In this document: positions 45,601-57,859 of the stretch, one piece after another
Position numbering within the stretch: position 1 is the first letter of the stretch
Layout: each line of letters opens with the position of its first letter
NCBI GenBank assembly: GCA_002205965.3
Contig: NADL03000750.1
Coordinates: 124,001 to 188,000, forward strand
Direction: 5' to 3'
From: Kappaphycus alvarezii
Lineage: Eukaryota > Rhodophyta > Florideophyceae > Gigartinales > Solieriaceae
Length of the DNA stretch: 64,000 bases
Program-made: the position numbers and the translations under genes
Notes under the pieces: generated by a model
Databases searched by the model: none
Told to the model about the DNA's origin: nothing
What the model saw: only the letters and a program-made list of their open reading frames with translations

Positions 45601-47535
45601 ATGAAGGAGTCGTCACTTGGAGTGCCCAGAGGGATAAAAAAGTTAATCTAATAGTGTTTGACACCATTCCATTTCGAGGCACAAGTTAGTTACTTCTTAC
45701 GCCATTGCAACTATTGCGATTATCTGACACAATACTTCGTATTTCATTTAGTTTGAGACTTAGGCGACAATGAGAAAAGCAAAAGAAGCCTCTGCGTAAG
45801 ATTTCATCACAAAGTTTTAACAAACACGGAGAGAAGACATGCAATACGTGCATTGTGATATCTGACAGAGGCTATGCGATAGAGGCCTTTATGTAGTTGC
45901 TTTCGGACTTTGGTTTAAGTTCTTTTTTGTGATGTTAGATCACCTGTTAAGGGTTATTCTTTTTTAGCAGCACCGTTCTCTGATTCATGTAGAGCTGATG
46001 ATCAGCAAGCTTCCCTTGAGGCTGAAGATAGTTTTGTAGTATCATTAAATAGAGCAGCAGCAAATGGGGGTGAATTCAATGCCAACAAAATGAATGAGAG
46101 CAGGACAGTTGTTGTAAGCTGCAAAAGTCGCAATAACGAGAAGGAAATCACCTCTTAGGACCAATAAGACAGCAGAGGCAATGGGGAAGCAGGACGAGTT
46201 TGAGATTGTGGGATTAGTGGGGACGCTAAAGGAGTTGGTAAAGGTAGAGCAAGTGGGGAGGCTGAAAAGGTCTCTTCCGGGACGGCACCTAGATCTGTTG
46301 TTAGACATGAGCCAGAATGCGATCACATGAATGAGCATGTAATAGAAAATAGTTCATCATTTCGGCCCGTATGTTAATTTGATATCGAGTCAGTTGGAGC
46401 CGGTCTTCAAGTTGGTCAGCAGAGGATTTTAGCGGATGCTTTTAAAAAACTGGTTCGTTTCATGTACACAGTTCCTGACTCTATTCAAGGCGAGTTGAAC
46501 AATTAGATTGCTGTTAACATGTCGGAAATGGATCTACAAGAAGAACCTGTTTCTCCAGGCCAGGGAGAGGAAGATTATATTCGTGAGTTGAAAAAAATTG
46601 CGAAAGACAAAATTCAACAAATATGTTTTGTGCTATTCCAGCTCCGCGTGATCAGTACGAATGAAGATATATTTTGAAAGATCTTGGAGGTGGTGAGAGT
46701 GATTTGTGCATTGCAACGAGGAATATCCGCCGAGAAATGAAGCAAGAAACTGTCTTTAGCTGTTCTCTGCTGACTTGTTCAGTTCTAAGGCGTCAACTGA
46801 GGTATCTGTGACTTTTTCTGTGACTAGAGGGCCGTTAAGAGTTCAGTTGCTACCAACTACTATATTTATATGTATATACCAACCAATACTACCTCCACAA
46901 ACTCTGGACCTGATTCCGTGAGCCTTTCGTTTTGGAATGAAAATAGAACTCTTATTAATAGTCGGAAATCTTCTTCAGGTATCAATGGGCCGTTCAACGT
47001 GCGAAAACATAGGTATATATTAATGCAGAAATGGATGATTGTGTGGAGTTCGTAGTAGTCCGGCGTAATCGAGATGATCCATTCCCAGGCCCTTTTTTCT
47101 CCCATAGGAATCATTCTATAGTTAAAGATGAGTATGCGCCGTGGATGCGCATAGTCATGTCTCAGAAGGAATTCTTCAGGCCTCTGATGGTAAGAGACCA
47201 AATGAAGTGTCATGGATGGCCCTCCTTGATCTTTTACCTGAGCTTGAACAGAGCTTATAATGCAGGTGTCTTTCCTCCGTGACGATGCGAGGATTCGAGT
47301 ACTTTGTTTGGAAGTGCGGCCACTTCACAGCCTGCTGCGTTTCCATGTACTACAAGTACTCTAGAGCCGACTGAAAAGGTTTGGAATAGAGGCTCTGCAT
47401 CCTTTTTTCTTGTCTGTGTTAACGCACGGTGTGATCTCCAGTCTTCGTTGGCCAGTAGTTCGACTTATCTACTCTGTTTGTCGATATTTTTTGTTTCCAT
47501 TTTTCTCTTTAACATTCTAGCAGCCCTTCCGTACA
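42661..47535. other. No recognisable gene; short tandem repeat
   Basis: Frames are short and unassigned. At 43337-43464 a block of about 47 bases (TTTTACAGTAGCAAATGACA ... ATCTGGATCCATTTTAGATA) is repeated twice, 81 bases apart, with a small hairpin CCGGCTCACCTGAGCCGG between (43391-43408). Around 44.7-46.7 kb, broken plus-strand frames with charged composition could be a very old gag-like or host gene remnant, but I cannot name it. Confidence 0.5.
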
Positions 47536-48124
47536 TTATCTCGAATAGTGAGCGTCCACTTCTTCCTCTTCTTCGATGATAGCCCTATAACAATTGTGGT
47601 AAGGCATCTTCCCACTGGATTTCATTCTCCGACATAGTTTCGATATTTCTCGTTTGATCGTTACAAAAATCCTTTCGGCTTTCCTGTTCGACATAGAAGC
47701 GTATGTGAGAACTTTCTTTAACTGAATCACTTTCTCTCTCAAATTAAAAACCACTGAAGTTGCAATAAAACAGAGGGCGATTACCGAAATGAACCTTTTT
47801 GGAAAATCAAATGGTTCAATAACATCTTTATCGATGAAACTCAGGGTCACCTCAGCATTGGACTTCTCAGCTGCAACTGTCATTGGCCATTTATTAATAT
47901 GTGGATATTTGTTTCCGGGATTAGTTTCCCTGAATGGGCCAGCAAAGGTGATTGGGGAGGTTTCAAAAAGACCGGAAACTGGAAAGCTTAGAGTCGTCTT
48001 ATACTTTTGTATCGGAGTGATTTTTTGACAGTTTTCGCAGCTTTTTACAAAATTAAGGACGTTTTTATCGACGCTCGGCCACCATAATCTCTCCGTAATG
48101 ATTTTTTTAGGGTGATTAGAGATC
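47536..48124 (-). pseudogene. Ty3/gypsy integrase N-terminal part remnant
   Basis: The zinc-binding region spans NHPKKIITERLWWPSVDKNV and KSCENCQ. The core follows: FETSPITFAGPF, where the first catalytic Asp is replaced by Thr, then DKDVIEPFDFPKRFISVIAL, where the second Asp is absent, and SNRKAERIFVTIKREISKLC with the Glu kept. Two of three catalytic residues are lost. Confidence 0.75.
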
Positions 48125-49250
48125 CTAAATCGCTAGCTCATCATGAAAAGTCCTCAAAATCTTCATACTTTTTTTCCAAGGGGCCACTAGTCTGGAACCG
48201 GCTTTAGTTTGTCGAAAGAGTTTCCCGTTACACGATGTAAAAGCCTTTTGATTCCTTCGTACCCAAATTAATTTTTCAAGATCAACCTTTCTCTTTTCTG
48301 GTCCTCCAAAGAATTTTATTAGTTCGTGAAGATTATATTCGTACTCGTTATCGTTTGTCACTTGCATCTCGGCAACTCCGACGATGTCCCCGGAAGTTTT
48401 TTCATTTGGAATCATTAGATCCCTCAAGCCGGATTGGTAATTAGCAGATTGACTATCGCGTCCGAGTCTATACACAATTTCAAACCGACACTCTGCGAAA
48501 ATGTCGAGCCATCGGACCAAGTGGTGATTTATATCTTTCTTTTGGAATGATGCCTTAAGTGCCTGGTGATCAGGTATCAAGACGAATTTCCCGAGTGATA
48601 AAAGCTCACGCGAATCTTTTTCAGTGCGAAAACAGCAGCTAGCGCTTCTTTCTCGTAGAATGAGTATCTCTTTTCCGCATCATTCAGAGTTTGACGTGCG
48701 AATTGAACAGGTTGTAGCCTTCTGTTTCCATCTTTTAAGACAAAACGGCGCCCAGAGACCGTTCTGGGGTATCTGTTTCCACAACAAATGATCTCTTGAA
48801 ATCTGGATACATGAGTACTGGGGGCACACAAAGCTTATCTTTAAGCTCCTCAAATGCAGTTTAAATTTCCTTGTTCCAGTAAAATGTTCCCTTTTTCGTA
48901 GTGCTGGCATGTAGCGGTGCTACAGTCTTGGCGAAATCTTTTATAAATCTTCTGTAATATGAGGCCAGTCCTAAGAGGCTTAAAACCTCCGTCTTTGAAG
49001 CAGGCCTCGGTGTTTTCTTGATTCTTTCTCGTTTTCTCTGGATCAACTTTAACTCCCTCTTGATCGACGATATGACCGAGTAATTGGATAGAAGTTTTCG
49101 CAAAGAAGCATTTGCTTAACTTAATTCCAGGCTTTATGCCAATATCCTGCCCACCACTGTCTTGACATGCGATATGGGTTAATCCAAGGTTCTTGAGAAA
49201 ATTACCACATTATCGATATAGAATCTTGTGAATGTAGGTCCCACTACGGG
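48125..49250 (-). pseudogene. Ty3/gypsy RT C-terminal part and RNase H remnant
   Basis: The RT active site reads YIDNVVIFSR, so the second Asp of YxDD is Asn. It is followed by IQLLGHIVDQEGVKVDPEK, KTPRPASKTEVLSLLGLASY, YRRFIKDFAKTVAPLH. RNase H: QPVQFARQTLNDAEKRYSFY, EKEALAAVFALKKIR, then IPDHQALKASFQKKDINHHL (Asp present) and EIVYRLGRDSQSANYQSGL. Frame changes near 48580 and 48850 break it. Confidence 0.85.
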
Positions 49251-50786
49251 GAAATTAATTAACCATAGTTATAGAAACATAACTTTCAAATATATGTTCT
49301 TAGAACTTTTGGCCCAGAATGGCGTTAAAGTTATGATTTAAAACTTCCAAAAGGCTACTCCAGACCTTTTTGTAATTATAAATCAATACTTTTTTTGCCA
49401 TCGTTCTCTTGCCGGTGATAGTTATACCGAAAAGTTATGAATCATAACTTCATAGAGTTTTAAATAATAAATCAGCAGTATTATTATGTATATCTTCTAA
49501 AAATCATGGGGAAAAAGTTATGCTCCATACCTTTTTGAAGTTGTGTTTTATAATTTTTCAAAGTTAAGCTGTAGAACCTCTGAAAGGTTTAAAATTAATG
49601 CCTTGGCATATATCATGCCTAACTTTGGAAAGCTCCGTTGTTGTGACTTTATCGAAAAACTTTCGAAGGAAAAGACTTCTCTTTGTGTATCTTGTGTTGT
49701 GTTTTGTGACCATATGAGGAGTTGTGGTGCTCCCTATGGGGTCAACGAGCCAAGATTAAGTACTGTACTCCCACCGGCAGCAAAGCTGTACTAGACTACT
49801 GTAAAGTACATCAATGGAGTTATTCTTGCTACAAAAAGGCACTATAAAGCTATGCTTTTACAGCGCTTGTGTTCCGGTTCCCCAGTGCTGCCCTTTCAGG
49901 AGCACCAAAAACACCTCATCCATCATGAGAAATCCATGTTGGAGGATGAAGTGATTACTGATCACCGGTGCTACCAACATCAACTCTTGTTGATGTCGGT
50001 ACCAACGGTACCGTTTGGAGATCCAAACCAATTGGCTATTATAATAGAGTAAACCATAGAAACGTCCAAAAACGCGGTTTTGGTGTTGAGCAGGCCCCTG
50101 TATCATAGCTACGGAGCTATGGTATAGGTCGATCCTAGGTTACCGACCAGTGGTTAACTCTTTGTCGGCAACCTAATTCCTCCACCACAGAAACACAAGC
50201 TCCATGGTCCACAAATCATTACCTCCACAGCCACCAAAGCCCCTATTCCTCCACCAGGCCATCTATCCCCCCGACACCGATCTGACCACCACCAACAAAA
50301 CAATTCTGCCCCCGGCAAATCACCTTTTAACGTTAGAAATTCTTCGTAAATAGTCTATGAAGCCAGTAACGGTGGACAATTCATCATAAAAGAAGAAGTT
50401 ATTTGCTGTTTTTAAATGTCTGGGAAACGTATTCTTTATGTATGAAGCAAACCATTATAACTGTCGCTATCCAGAATATCACTAACTTCTTGACAGATGT
50501 GTTGAGATTGGAATAAGACGAGAGGAATATGTGCCGTTATCTTACCGAGCATATCGTGTATAGTACTCAAATCTCGAAGCCATCTATGCTGCAAAACTAG
50601 AAGCCTGTTCTATTCTATCCTGAAGTCCAGGGATGGGTTCGGATTGTCACCAACACTTGGCACTGAGCGAGAGTTATTCACTAGAACCAAATGACGCGAT
50701 TTCGAATGATGCAACTCATGCAAGATTTCTTGAAAATTTCGCGACACCAATGCATAAACCTCCTCGAACATCCCCTCTCTACCATT
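49251..50786. other. No gene; short palindromic words
   Basis: Between 49.26 and 49.53 kb the words GTTATG and CATAAC recur, once as a perfect palindrome GTTATGAATCATAAC near 49435. A word with ACTGTACTCCCACCGGCAG near 49760 recalls those at 20733 and 13573. No supported reading frame. Confidence 0.45.
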
Positions 50787-51953
50787 CTAACCTGACAAAG
50801 GACGATAAATCATAGTCATTTGTTCTTCAGAGAATTGCTGAAGGTACTGCAAACAACCGTTGACGATGAATGTTTGCGCTTTAACACCAATACCACGATT
50901 ATGGTTGCCAGTAACACCATCAGATGAAAAGCTGATACCCGTGACATATGCACTTTGAAACTTCCCCTTTTTCGGGTCCCGATACACTCTGCCCATCAAC
51001 TCTTTGCAATGCGTTTCGTCAATCCATATAGCGTTGCAGAAATCACTGAACCGTCTGAAAACAACAGTCAGTTTTAAATTACCGCTCCGGAGATTCAAGA
51101 GGCTTGAGGAGATGTTTGTTGGTAGATTAGACACTGCTGAAGATGACTGAAATTTCCAAGTCTCAACAGCAGCCAAGAAATCAACCAATGTACAGTCTGC
51201 TGCTTTGATCGTGACAGCTTTTGGACAAACAGCGGTTGCACGAGTAATTAGAGCAGCCGAAATCACTGACTTTCTTCTGCCAACAGATTTGGGAAGGACA
51301 TCCTTAAAAAAAAGTACAGTGTAGGCTCGAAGAAAAGCTCTCACTCGATCTGTTTTTGTAGTACGAGAAACCTGAGGCACCTCTGAAGAGAATACTATTT
51401 GATGTGCACGGATGATATCTTGCAACCTGGAAATACTTTGTTCCACTGCCTGCAATCGTAACGCTAGAGTAGAAGACGGCGCTCGAAGTTCTGCATGAGC
51501 TGCTTCGCATTGCTTCTTGAGTTGTAACAGAGAATGCTCATCACCCTCGATATCAGCGGCAGTTGACACTTCTTCGTCAGTAATAGGACCCCATTCACAT
51601 GGCCTCCAACGGGCAAACATTCCCTCATGATCTTCTGGTCCATGCATATGTTCGTGACTTGGGAAGAATGTGACATCCTTGTGTACGTATGAATCTAAAT
51701 CGCCTGGTCCAGGAGAAGGATATAAAACTGTATACGTGAGGTCCAAAGATCCATCGCAGCTTCCCGCAGACACAAAGGCTGACCACCAAACATCCGTAGA
51801 ACCTGGTAATTTCTGTCTGCTTCGCTTCCCGACTCGGGAAGTGTTACAAGATGGAGTGAAACTATCGTGATCCGATGACGTGGAATGATCACTTTCATAG
51901 CATAACTTCCACAGAACTTCGATAAATTCACCTACTTCGGGTAACGGAATATG
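50787..51953 (-). CDS. Unidentified protein, 388-codon open frame
   Basis: I do not recognise this protein. The frame is open from 51953, just after an in-frame TAG at 51954-51956, to a stop at 50787. The first in-frame ATG is at 51647, but the preceding 100 codons look equally protein-like (GEFIEVLWKLCYESDHSTSS, STDVWWSAF). An upstream exon spliced to the AG at 51954-51955 is therefore possible. A region at 51360-51500 (EQSISRLQDIIRAHQ) is helical, probably coiled coil. Later words: RVRAFLRAYTVLFFKDVLPK, FCNAIWIDETHCKELMGRVY, GISFSSDGVTGNHNRGIGV. It is the longest clean frame in this half of the window and lies divergent from the transposase-like gene at 53701. Confidence 0.55.
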   Translation of the reverse strand, partial: HIPLPEVGEFIEVLWKLCYESDHSTSSDHDSFTPSCNTSRVGKRSRQKLPGSTDVWWSAFVSAGSCDGSLDLTYTVLYPSPGPGDLDSYVHKDVTFFPSHEHMHGPEDHEGMFARWRPCEWGPITDEEVSTAADIEGDEHSLLQLKKQCEAAHAELRAPSSTLALRLQAVEQSISRLQDIIRAHQIVFSSEVPQVSRTTKTDRVRAFLRAYTVLFFKDVLPKSVGRRKSVISAALITRATAVCPKAVTIKAADCTLVDFLAAVETWKFQSSSAVSNLPTNISSSLLNLRSGNLKLTVVFRRFSDFCNAIWIDETHCKELMGRVYRDPKKGKFQSAYVTGISFSSDGVTGNHNRGIGVKAQTFIVNGCLQYLQQFSEEQMTMIYRPLSG

Positions 51954-53700
51954 CTATTTCGGGCAACGACGGAGGTTTTAATGACCTGAAAAGTTGTTTT
52001 CGTGTTGAATATTGTTGAAGATAATATCTGTGGTTGTGTTGACGGAACGATGCCTGCCTCCACAATTGGTAGATGGTACGGCTTGAGCTGTTCCAGCTGA
52101 CGGGGAGTGGGGTGTCAAAGTGTTACTGGAATCCTTGACGTGGACATCGGCGGTCACGTTGCGACTTTCGGGGAGCTAAACATGGCCCAATGCTGTGTCT
52201 GCCGAAACATAGACTATCCTCGATGAGCGTGAACGGATGTTTTTGGATATTGTTTAATCCGAGAAGGATTGTGGGCGGTTTCGAGATGGAAAAGAACGAA
52301 TGTATTGAGTACCGTGGACGAGATGGGGAGATTGGCGATGATATATTGTAAGTAATAAAGCAAAGGGGACGAATAATCTATATACCAAACTAATAGAACC
52401 GAGTGTAAATCGATGTTTAATCTATGTCGACAGACAAGCTGAATGTGTAGTCGTTTACGATCGTCAACGACTACACAATCAGCGTTCTGAAGACAACGAC
52501 TACACAATCAGCGTATCGACATTATTGTCGTTAACAAATCTGTCAACGACGATAGTAATATTGACAGATCTGCCAACGACGTTTTTGCTATTGTCGTTGA
52601 AACACCTGTCAATGACAATAATATTGTTCGAAACCAAAAAGTTAATGACATGAAAACCCTATAGGGTTACTTATACGTCGAATATGTGCCGTAACTGTTG
52701 GATCTTCAGAATACTGATAGTTTCATTACTAAATTTGATTGCAGGACTTCTTGACAACCCCTTACGTCCGCCCGTTCGCGGTATGTATTGAAATACTGTC
52801 AATAACACAGAGATCTTGTCAAAGTGTATTTTGCAAGTTTCCGTTTCCTCCACGGCTGAAATTCAGGTTTGGTACCTTCATCTGAAAATTATATTAAGAA
52901 TGATGTTAAAAGCGACGCTAGTTATCGGACCGGGAGTACGTAGTGCATATGTGTCTAACTTTTACTTTCATGTGCAGATTGAGATCTGCGAGTATGAGAG
53001 GTGAATATGAGGGTTCGGATGGAATGAAGTTTGAAGCACACGGCAGACATGTAAGGGTACGAAATTGGCCCAGCAGAAGCAACTGAAACAGTTTCCTTAA
53101 TCATAACGCACGATATCTGATAATTCCAATTAAACTTCCTCAGATGACCGTTTCTAATTCATTCGTGCTCTTCATGACTCTAGATGCTCCGACTCAGCGA
53201 TTTTCGCGTGCCATTCCCCCCCAATATTTACGTGGAGATATGCACGGCTACATGGCTCTTCCCAGATAAATGGGTTTGATGGCGTCCTCGGGACGATCGG
53301 GGACTGAATCAATCCTTACCTAATTTAGGTATAGTTGAAGTCTTGCAAGTAACAAAAAACCGCCAACTTAAGTTGTCGGTATGATATTCCTTGCAAAAGA
53401 GTTGTTTTATGTTCCTTAATAATCTCTACAATAAACAGAAAAAAATGTTTCTTCATTTTCCCTCTAGACGTAACGAAAGGAGTTGAAACGAATGGAAAGT
53501 GTCGAAACATTTCCACCAGACTGATGTTTTCCGGGGACATACCTGTCTAATTGAGTTCAGTGTACTAGTAAATTAACAGTTTTAAGAAGATAGACTTCGA
53601 TGCCAAATATAAACGAGAAAAAATCGCAGTATACTCTCTAATCTTTACCCTGCAGCTCGTCATTGGAGTATGCCAAGAGGAAGCAGGTGACTTTTTCAGG
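51954..53700. other. Intergenic region with palindromes
   Basis: No gene supported. The notable part is 52444-52620, listed separately. The rest is mixed composition with short frames. Confidence 0.5.
52444..52620. repeat. Palindrome and AACGAC-rich repeat cluster
   Basis: 52444-52477 is a palindrome of 34 bases with one mismatched pair: TGTGTAGTCGTT, an ACGATCGT centre, AACGACTACACA. The block AACGACTACACAATCAGCG then repeats directly at 52466 and 52495. Further CAACGAC/GTCGTT words continue to 52620. Such clusters are common in subterminal regions of CACTA-type elements; a link to the transposase at 53701 is an inference. Confidence 0.7.
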
Positions 53701-56700
53701 ATGTCACGCCGCCTCAAAGGCGTACAAAAAACCTCCAAACCAATCAGAAGAAGAAGAAATGTGCAGCGCAATCTGGACCCGTTTCATCCCTTCACGAGCA
53801 TGGGAGATCAGCTTGAAACGAAGATAACACCCGATGTGGGAACTGCTGACGTTGTTGACGTTGCTGACGGAGACCATGGTGGTAATAGTGATGGGATCAG
53901 GGACGCGGAAGGTCATGTTGTTGGTGTAGTTGGTTGCGGTGCCAATATTTGCTCTGGTGTTGATTGTGATGGGGATAATGGTATGGGTGACTTTGGAGAT
54001 GCATGCCGTGGTGACAGTGTTAACATGCACTACGATGATGCTCTAGCTGGTGATGCTGATTATCGGGTTTGGAGTGACAAGGGAAATGGGGATGATGGTT
54101 ATGGAGGTGGCGAAAATGATGATGACGAGAACTTGGTTTATGGTAACAGGGATGGAGAAAGCTATCGTAATGGTTTTCATAATACTGGTGATGAGAATGA
54201 TGTTATTGGTGATGGTGACGATGGTTGTGGCGTTGATGGAGGAAATGGTTTTGCTGAAGGTTATGATGAAATGGACATGGCGATTGCTGGTTTCGATGTT
54301 TGTGGCGTTGATGGCAGAAATGGATTTGTTGATGGATTCGATGACGTTGAAATAGCGAGTGATGATTTTGACTTGGATGGACTCGTTGTAAATGAGGTTT
54401 ATGGTGGCAGTTGTGCCAAACAGGTGATATCATCGACACGAGGAAGGTCAGGGCGTGTGTTACCCCTGGATAACTGGCAGAAAATATTGCCAGCATTGCT
54501 GATATCTGAAGATGTCAGGTTTTCCAGAACTCAGTACACAATGTTTTCCATACTCTTCGCGAGATGTTCGAGTATGAGGGTGGCACCCTGGGAGGAAAGA
54601 GTTTCTGTTGATGACGAAGGTAACCCCACCAATTGGGACATCGAAAGTCGTGGAATGAGGTCAATAAACCCATCGTACAGGAGTATGGCGAGGCATTTCG
54701 TCCCATTTGTTCGTCAAAATTTAGCTGCACGGTCACACGATGCACTACATTATGTGACTACAGAAAAAAGCCGGGTTTCAGTGGCCGAATGGTATCCAAT
54801 GTATCGGGGGAGCAAACAGTGTTGCGTATGGTTCCTGTTAGGGAGTATGCGTCCCTTAACGTATCTACTCACCTTTTGTATGACTTCATGAAAGTTTCCA
54901 GCAGTAGCACTGTTGAACCAACGAATTCCGTGAACAGAATAAGGAAGGAGAACATCTTGCTTCCTTCTGGACCGGGAATAAAGCTATCTGTTAGTGTGGA
55001 TGACTGGCCAATCATTGCTGATCGAAATCGACTCTACCTCGGTACTTGGACTACATGGTTAGACTTCTCATGGCATGAAGAGTCATTTATCATTTATGCA
55101 GAGCCCGGTGACACACTGAAAGTAACAATGATGGGACTTGATTCACTGTGTACCGATTTTCTGAAGGTTTTTTCGACATCGGCAGTGGAAAATCAGGAAG
55201 TTCACCCAAGAACCATTACAGGAGTACTCAACGCTATCTGGAGATCAACAGAGGTCAATGGCCGTAACAGAGAGTCTCAGAATCGCAACAATGAGTCACA
55301 TTCCGAAAGTGACACTTCTTGCATGGATGGAGTGAAAGTTGCTACTCTGGAGATGAAGTGCTGACAGACATGGACAAAGGGCTGACAAGATTTCTCAGAC
55401 CAAGACCAACTGAACGTGATATCTTCGGAGGCCTTTGTCGGGTTGGTGACACGATTTGCATGTTGAGACCGACTGATAACCACTGCAGTGATAGCGTTTC
55501 TGCGGCAAGAGTAATGGTCGTATATCGCTTCTTTCGGGTTACCGAGGTAGATTCCTCGTGTTCATTATTTTGGATAAGTGTTGCAAATGAAGAAAATGCA
55601 ACTTTGACATCAGAAGAGGAACTCCTGAGACGCGTTCAGTCATGCCGTGTCCGAAATATGCCAAATGCCCATAGGTTATCACATAACAGTGGCACCAATT
55701 CTTCGAATCGGTACCTTTCGTACATGGAACCGGTGGTATCTGTTGAAATGCTGGAACGTCATACGGGACAGCGGTTGTGTGAAACGGTGGAATCAGTACC
55801 GAGCATTGGGCTATTGGAAAATGGAAAGAAGTATTTTATATAGCGGTTTCTATTGTTTTGGGATGGTTTCACGATGACGGAAGGGAAGAAATCTTTAGCT
55901 GTTGGTGTCTAATATGGTACCGCTTAATCTACCAGTATCTCGACGGTCAACAAACGCTCCAATTCGGGTCATATCATGTCATCGCCAGATGTATCCTTTC
56001 AGGTAATATTTGATAGAATCAGATATGATTTGGTAACGGGAATGACAGAAGGTTTCACTGAGATTTCTTGTGATGGGGAGCAATTGAGGGCGTTTTTGGA
56101 TCTTTTTGGATGTGTTGGTGATACTCCTGCACTAAATGATGTATTTGATGTTATGGGACATAATGCTAATTCTTTCTGCCATCTTTGTCGCTTTGTTCGG
56201 GGGCTGTGACTGAAATTTATATCGCGGAGGAGAAGGATCAATGTATGGGTAGATATACGGATCAATCACTTCATGGCGGTTTGAAATTTGCAAGGAGGGA
56301 TTTGCATCGACACAATGAACTGCGGAGATTTAATTTGTCAGAAAACTAGTTCAACGGTTTGGGAATGAAATCACAATCCACATTTCTGAAAGATGTTTTT
56401 CATGCTTTGTGTGACGCTGTGGCGAAACGTGAATCTCGATTGCCTGTTGATAGGAGAGGTCGACGATTTATGCCAGCATATATTGACCCCTAACTGTGCA
56501 TGTCAATCGGCGTGGACCATCTGCTGATCGGGTTAGCCAAGGACTATATTCAGGCAGCGATTCGAGTCTTACCCTCAAGGAATCATAGAAGGCTATTGGA
56601 ATGCTATATTTTGTCTTCACTACGAGAATGTAACCTAGATATGGAGAACAGAGTGATATTTGGGCCTGAACTACTCTCAATGTCACTGAGTGATACATAA

Positions 56701-57261
56701 ATTATTCTTTTTGTAGCACCATACGCCTTCTAGCAGACTTATCGTATGTCGAATGTGATTAGTAATGAGAAATTGGACAGTAATTTTACCTCATCAACGC
56801 AGAAGATGGTCGTTCAAGCCGTTGATATGTTCGCAAGACTTGGTTCTTTGATTTTGAAACGCCCGGATGTTGTGTTTGATGGTACGGAGAGTGTGAAAGC
56901 CTTCAACGATCGGAATGGTGCAGTCTACTTGAGGAAAGTTCAAGAGGGAGTACGGAGATACATTGATTTCATTGACAAACTTCTGTCAATCGAGGATGAT
57001 TTCATTACCTTTTTGCAGCGTATCAATCAGAGTCGCGGCAATGCACGAAGAGCCATGGGCGAGCAAGTGCAACAGCGTGTGAAACCATTAAAACACATTT
57101 GCAGAAATATCGAACACCCAAATGTTCACGTTCTTCGTGAATTAGCATTTGTCGTACTACCGATGGTTGGTTATGTGAGTCGTATTGCTGAACTAGTTTT
57201 CGAGAAGGCTCACCAGGCACTGAAACGAGCTGCCCGTACCTCTTATCATATACATCCATAG
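53701..57261 (+). pseudogene. CACTA/Plavaka-like transposase with Asp/Gly-rich N-terminus, broken
   Basis: Starts at ATG 53701 with a basic segment (KPIRRRRNVQRN), then about 180 residues of Asp/Gly/Asn-rich repeats (53865-54370), then LPLDNWQKILPALL, INPSYRSMARHFVPFVRQNL. After frame changes near 54780 and 55340 come VPVREYASLNVSTHLLYDFM and EMLERHTGQRL. Past 55850: NLPVSRRSTNAPIRVIS, MTEGFTEISCDGEQLRAFLD, LFGCVGDTPALNDVFDVMGH, NANSFCHLCRF. The GDTPA...GH...CxxC core is typical of Transposase_21-type (CACTA/Plavaka) enzymes. The last open part (56746-57261) ends RIAELVFEKAHQALKRAAR, again typical. Several stops and shifts; not functional as read. Confidence 0.65.
53865..54370 (+). repeat. 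Asp/Gly/Asn-coding trinucleotide-rich tract
   Basis: Dominated by GAT, GGT and AAT triplets, reading as DGDNG-type runs on the plus strand. It is open throughout on the plus strand. Similar tracts occur at 59140-59480 and 60985-61250. Confidence 0.7.
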
Positions 57262-57716
57262 ATAGATGCAATTGAGGGAGCTGTTATGAAAGACTGACAG
57301 GGCATAGTTCCAAAGAATAAAGCTTGTTTTTTAGAAAATTGCCTGTTTCCCATCGATATACTCTTGTTTCTATCACTACTTTTACGACTATGATTGGCAA
57401 TTTCAACTTGTTAAACGATGTTTTGGCACATTGAAAAGGTTAAGAAAATGATGGCGTCAAACGTTACGCATCGACAAGCAGTTGGTCATATCAACAGAGT
57501 GGTGATCATGATTAAAATCATATCAACATCAGCCGGTGGCATTGAAACATTAGATAGATTCTTTTGTCAATAGCTGTGCATTTTTAAACGTTAAATAGCT
57601 GATAGTAATGGATGGTATCATCGATAAGTGCTCCTGTCAACATTTTTATGATGACTGCTTTTGCCACCGGAGTGTGACAGTTGCTGAACGATGGTATTAT
57701 CAACAGAATGCCATGT

Positions 57717-57769
57717 GTCAGCGCTATTTGTTGATACCACCAGTGGTGGTATCAAAAAATAGCGGTGAC
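57717..57769. repeat. 53-bp near-perfect palindrome
   Basis: Arms of 26 bases around a single central G, with two mismatches. The core reads TTGATACCACCAGTGGTGGT then ATCAA, with CGCTATTT/AAATAGCG further out and GTCA/TGAC at the ends. Confidence 0.85.
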
Positions 57770-57825
57770 AAACCCCAGTACTAGTGTCAAGGGAATGGTG
57801 GTGTCAATGCTTCACCCGATCTCCA

Positions 57826-57859
57826 GTCGTTGTCACCAAGCATGCTCCGTGACAACGAC
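57826..57859. repeat. 11-bp inverted repeat GTCGTTGTCAC
   Basis: GTCGTTGTCAC, 12-base loop, GTGACAACGAC, perfect. Further GTGACAA words follow at 57868 and 57889. The CAACGAC core recalls the cluster at 52444-52620 on the other side of the transposase. Confidence 0.75.

Larger units (their letters stand above)
47536..49250 (-). mobile_element. Degenerate Ty3/gypsy element, minus strand
   Basis: Read from right to left on the minus strand: end of RT, RNase H and integrase. The sequence differs clearly from the chromovirus at 1-2.9 kb, so it is another lineage. It is cut on the right just before the RT active site (49240) and on the left inside the integrase core (47536). No LTRs were seen. 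Confidence 0.82.
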
